Shown piece after piece: positions 6,237 to 8,681 of a stretch of DNA of 8,681 nucleotides. The translations under genes and the position numbers were made by a program. The stretch comes from an uncultured Bacillota bacterium. Its GTDB lineage: Bacteria; Bacillota; Clostridia; Peptostreptococcales; Anaerovoracaceae. The notes under the pieces are model-generated. The model was not told where the DNA came from, did not search any database, and worked only from the letters and a program-made list of their open reading frames with translations. The DNA is taken from positions 1 through 8,681 of the forward strand of contig CAUHLX010000111.1 in assembly GCA_959606705.1 (NCBI GenBank), written 5' to 3'. Positions within the stretch are counted from its first letter, which is position 1, and each line of letters opens with the position of its first letter.

Positions 6237-6258
6237 AAAATGATCATCTTTTTGTGAA
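6231..6258. promoter_or_regulatory. Candidate response-regulator binding site: two TGTGAA repeats 22 bp apart
   Basis: TGTGAA occurs at 6231-6236 and 6253-6258 in the same orientation, start to start 22 bp, or about two helical turns. Between them lies the palindrome ATGATCAT (6240-6247). On the minus strand the copies read TTCACA, and the promoter-proximal one is the -35 element. OmpR-family regulators bind direct repeats of about 11-bp phase, and the B. subtilis PhoP half-site resembles this hexamer. Assignment to the neighbouring regulator is an inference. Confidence 0.45.
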
Positions 6259-6317
6259 TTTAAATTTACCCCCGGCCCCCTGGAAAAACACCTCGCCGAC
6301 ATGAAACGCTCACAATA

Positions 6318-6339
6318 TTTCTTTAAAGTGATAAAGAAA
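6318..6339. repeat. Perfect 8-bp inverted repeat upstream of the exporter operon
   Basis: TTTCTTTA (6318-6325) and TAAAGAAA (6332-6339) are exact inverted copies with a 6-bp spacer, 69 nt before the GTG start of the fusion-protein gene. The dyad could be an operator or a weak hairpin at the mRNA 5' end. No clear SigA promoter for the plus-strand operon is visible in 6237-6400, which fits an activator-dependent promoter. Confidence 0.4.
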
Positions 6340-6407
6340 ACAAAACCATTCGACAGAAACGAGAAGACCGGAGCGATGGTCGAGACCCGAACGGAGAGGT
6401 GAAACAA

Positions 6408-8333
6408 GTGTGGAATCGAAAGAAAGAAGAAAAGAAAGATGGATGGAATGAAGTCCGGGAGAACGCGCAAAAGCGCAGCTGGAAGCAGCGGCTGGCCGGC
6501 GGATTGAGCAAACTCCCCTTTTGGGAGCGGTACGTCCATCTGTCACGCAAGAAAAAAACCGGCGTACTGGCCGGCTTGATGGCGGTGGTGGCAGCCGGAG
6601 GATATTTTGTCAGCGGGTTTCTCTTCGGAGAAGCTCAGGCGATTTCCTATATGGAATACCAAGTGAACCGAGGAACCATCGAGGAAACCATCAGCGGCAC
6701 CGGAACGGTAGAGCCCATTGACCAGTATGATGTGGTGGCGCTGGTGCAGGGAGAGGTGGTCTCGGACACCTTTGAAGAGGGGGATACGGTGGAAAAGGGA
6801 CAGGTCCTGTACAACATCGATTCCGGCGATGTGGAGAATTCGGTGGAAAAGGCTCAATTGTCTCTGGAAAAATCTCAGATGAGCTACCAGCAGAGCCTGG
6901 ATTCCTATTCCGGTTTAAATGTCGCCTCGACGGCTTCGGGAAAGGTATCGGAGCTTTATGTTTCAAAGGGTGACAGCGTTCAGGACGGAACGAAAGTCGC
7001 TTTGATCGAAGATGATTCCAAAATGACGGCTCGCATGCCCTTTTCCGCGTCGGATGCTTCGGGCCTATACGTCGGACAGAGCGTTCAAGTTACGGTGGAG
7101 AACACCTTTGAGAATCTGAACGGCACCATCACCAAGGTGTATGGAAACCAGCGGACGCTGGACGGCAGCGTTCAGGTTACGGACGTGGACGTAACGGTGA
7201 ACAATCCGGGTGCGCTGACGGCGGGAACTTATGTGAGCGCCGCGGCCGGAGGCGCGGAATGCTATGAGAGCGCGCAGCTGGAAAGCGCAGGAACTCAAAT
7301 CGTAACCTCCAAAACCTCCGGACTGGTTGCGAAGGTCAACGTGGTGAGCGGGGAGCGGGTTTCCAAGGGGACCGTGCTGCTGCAGCTGGAAAACGACACC
7401 GCGTCGGACAGTCTGAAAAGCAGTCAGCTTTCTCTCCGAGATTCACAGCTCTCTTATGAAAACACCCTAAAACAGCTGGATGATTATATCGTTACGGCGC
7501 CCATTTCCGGTTCGGTGATCGCCAAAAACATTAAAGCCGGGGATAAACTGGATTCTTCCACAACGAAAGAAGTGATGGCGGTGATCGCCGACATGTCCAC
7601 CATGATATTCAAAATCAGCGTCGATGAGCTGGACGTGGCGAAAATGGAAGAGGGGCAGAAGGTAAAGATCACGGTGGACGCCTTGGATAATCAGGAATTC
7701 ACCGGCTACGTGGACAACATCAGTTTAAATGGAACCGCGACCAACGGAGTTACCACCTATCCGGTGACCATCGTCATTGATGATCCCGAAGGAATCTGGC
7801 CGGGAATGAACGTATCGGCGGAAATCGTAGTGGATTCGGCGGAGGATGTGCTGATGGTACCGGTCTCGGCAGTGAGCAGGGGAAACCGTGTGCTGGTTCC
7901 CGAAGATTACGAAGGAACGGATTCCGCGGCTTCCGTGCCGAAGGACGCCGAAGGGGACCGTGCGGCGAAGCCGGACGGCAAGCTCAGCGGAGCGGGAGTC
8001 GAGAAAAGCGGGGCGGAGGACAGCCAGCGGAAAACGGAGGAAGATTTGCCGGCCGGGTACCGATACGTCACCGTGGAGCTGGGACTGAATAACGAGAGCT
8101 ATATCGAAGTGAAGAGCGGCTTGAAGGAAGGATTGACGATTATGGTGCCGGTGGTGCAGGCTTCGTCCGATTCCGACAGCACCCAAAAGACACAGGGTGA
8201 CGCAGCCGGCGGAATGCCCGGAGGCGGTGGCATGCCCGGCGGAGGCGGCGGAATGTCCGGCGGAGGCGGCGGAATGCGCGGCGGAAGCGGCGGAATGTCC
8301 GGCGGCGCTCCCGGTGGCGGCCCGGGAATGTAG
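6408..8333 (+). CDS. HlyD/MacA-like membrane fusion protein with two adaptor modules and a Gly/Met-rich tail
   Basis: The 641-residue adaptor is probably the extracytoplasmic partner of the ABC transporter encoded next. A basic N-terminus (1-50) precedes one membrane anchor (about 51-73); there is no lipobox. Two complete modules follow. Module 1 (about 100-280) has lipoyl half VALVQGEVVSDTFEEGD, a short coiled-coil hairpin (142-167), the second lipoyl half (TASGKVSELYVSKGD) and a beta-barrel. Module 2 (about 297-476) repeats this order with TSGLVAKVNVVSGE, a hairpin (331-360), APISGSVIAKNIKAGD and a beta-barrel ending in WPGMNVSAEIVV. A membrane-proximal domain (480-583) is interrupted by a charged insertion (about 500-548), and the tail (601-641) is GGMPGGG-type repeats. 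GTG 6408 was chosen because GAGGTGA (6396-6402) is 5 nt away; GTG 6399 would overlap that site. The family is typically about 350-450 residues, so this one is long. The substrate is unknown. Confidence 0.9.
   Translation: MWNRKKEEKKDGWNEVRENAQKRSWKQRLAGGLSKLPFWERYVHLSRKKKTGVLAGLMAVVAAGGYFVSGFLFGEAQAISYMEYQVNRGTIEETISGTGTVEPIDQYDVVALVQGEVVSDTFEEGDTVEKGQVLYNIDSGDVENSVEKAQLSLEKSQMSYQQSLDSYSGLNVASTASGKVSELYVSKGDSVQDGTKVALIEDDSKMTARMPFSASDASGLYVGQSVQVTVENTFENLNGTITKVYGNQRTLDGSVQVTDVDVTVNNPGALTAGTYVSAAAGGAECYESAQLESAGTQIVTSKTSGLVAKVNVVSGERVSKGTVLLQLENDTASDSLKSSQLSLRDSQLSYENTLKQLDDYIVTAPISGSVIAKNIKAGDKLDSSTTKEVMAVIADMSTMIFKISVDELDVAKMEEGQKVKITVDALDNQEFTGYVDNISLNGTATNGVTTYPVTIVIDDPEGIWPGMNVSAEIVVDSAEDVLMVPVSAVSRGNRVLVPEDYEGTDSAASVPKDAEGDRAAKPDGKLSGAGVEKSGAEDSQRKTEEDLPAGYRYVTVELGLNNESYIEVKSGLKEGLTIMVPVVQASSDSDSTQKTQGDAAGGMPGGGGMPGGGGGMSGGGGGMRGGSGGMSGGAPGGGPGM
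8208..8309 (+). repeat. Tandem 21-bp coding repeats (GGMxGGG) in the fusion-protein tail
   Basis: Five imperfect units of GGC GGA ATG nCC GGC GGA GGC type lie in frame, one of 18 bp and four of 21 bp. They encode GGMPGG, GGMPGGG, GGMSGGG, GGMRGGS and GGMSGGA. Near-identical units make copy-number change by slippage or recombination likely. Confidence 0.8.
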
Positions 8334-8347
8334 CGGAGGACGGGACG

Positions 8348-8681
8348 ATGAGAGAATCTGTTTTGAAACCGGAGGCTTCCATGATCCGCTTGGAGGATAT
8401 TTATAAAATCTATCAGATGGGCGACGAGGAGGTCCACGCGGTGGATGGGATCGATCTGTCCATCGGGGAGCGTGAAATGGCGGCTATCGTGGGCCAGTCC
8501 GGCTCGGGAAAATCCACTTGTATGAATATCATCGGCTGTCTGGACGTACCCACTCTCGGCAAGTATTATCTGAACGGCACGGACGTGGGAAGTTTAAACG
8601 ACGACCAGCTGGCGGACATTCGCAATAAAACGCTGGGATTTATTTTTCAGCAGTACAATTTGATTCCTAAGCTGACCGTTT
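8348..8681 (+). CDS. ABC transporter ATP-binding protein, MacB/LolD type (3' end outside window)
   Basis: The frame is open to the right edge and gives 111 complete codons. Walker A GQSGSGKST is followed by NIIGCLDVPTLGKYYLNG and the Q-loop FIFQQYNLIPKLT; this spacing and wording are typical of the MacB/LolD/FtsE group of ATPases that power mechanotransmission-type exporters. ATG 8348 has CGGAGGA (8334-8340) 7 nt upstream, right after the fusion-protein stop. ATG 8381 also has GGAGG (8371-8375) at 5 nt and would begin MIRLEDIYKIYQMGDEEVHAV, the usual family N-terminus. Either start may be used, and an 11-residue extension is the only difference. The gene is cotranscribed with the adaptor (14-nt gap), and an FtsX-like permease gene is expected downstream. 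Signature (LSGGQ), Walker B and H-loop motifs lie outside the window. Confidence 0.93.
   Translation, partial: MRESVLKPEASMIRLEDIYKIYQMGDEEVHAVDGIDLSIGEREMAAIVGQSGSGKSTCMNIIGCLDVPTLGKYYLNGTDVGSLNDDQLADIRNKTLGFIFQQYNLIPKLTV

Noticed and set aside
6268..6282. A C-rich patch (CCCCCGGCCCCC) considered as a G-quadruplex on the minus strand
   Set aside because: Only two G5 runs are present; four runs are needed for an intramolecular quadruplex.
7725..8186. A 153-codon minus-strand frame inside the fusion-protein gene
   Set aside because: It is a shadow of a clearly coding plus-strand gene with continuous adaptor-domain homology.
8208..8309. Regular repeats considered as a CRISPR array
   Set aside because: The units are contiguous, in frame and coding, with no unique spacers; they are protein-level Gly/Met repeats.

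Overview
The window looks like a chromosomal segment of a Gram-positive anaerobe, most likely a member of the Clostridia (Bacillota). The grounds are strong AGGAGG-type ribosome binding sites, SigA-like promoters with extended -10 elements, frequent GTG/TTG starts, a RadA of Bacillota type, membrane-anchored amidase and adaptor proteins with no lipobox, and moderately high GC. Species cannot be given from the sequence alone.

Layout: (1) 2-550, the 3' end of a MATE-family multidrug exporter. (2) 571-1365, a compact transcription unit with its own promoter and a strong terminator. It holds three small open reading frames (29, 52 and 51 codons), each with a near-consensus Shine-Dalgarno sequence; I recognise none of the products. 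A 9-bp stem buries the ribosome binding site of the third frame. (3) 1417-3756, a promoter, a membrane-anchored N-acetylmuramoyl-L-alanine amidase and radA, ending in a long hairpin that can serve both strands. (4) 3792-6174 on the minus strand, an OmpR-family response regulator and an overlapping sensor histidine kinase. (5) 6175-6407, a divergent control region with repeated TGTGAA motifs and an inverted repeat. (6) 6408-8681 on the plus strand, an unusual HlyD/MacA-like membrane fusion protein with two complete adaptor modules and a Gly/Met-rich tail, followed at 14 nt by the start of a MacB/LolD-type ABC ATPase that runs off the window.

How the parts fit: the two-component system and the ABC exporter diverge from one control region, the usual layout for a sensor that controls a neighbouring efflux or envelope-stress pump. 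A TTCACATT motif lies in both the regulator promoter and the amidase promoter, so the amidase might belong to the same regulon; this is only an inference. radA (recombination and branch migration) is a housekeeping gene cotranscribed with the amidase. The least explained part is the three-peptide unit at 571-1365, the best candidate here for something undescribed.
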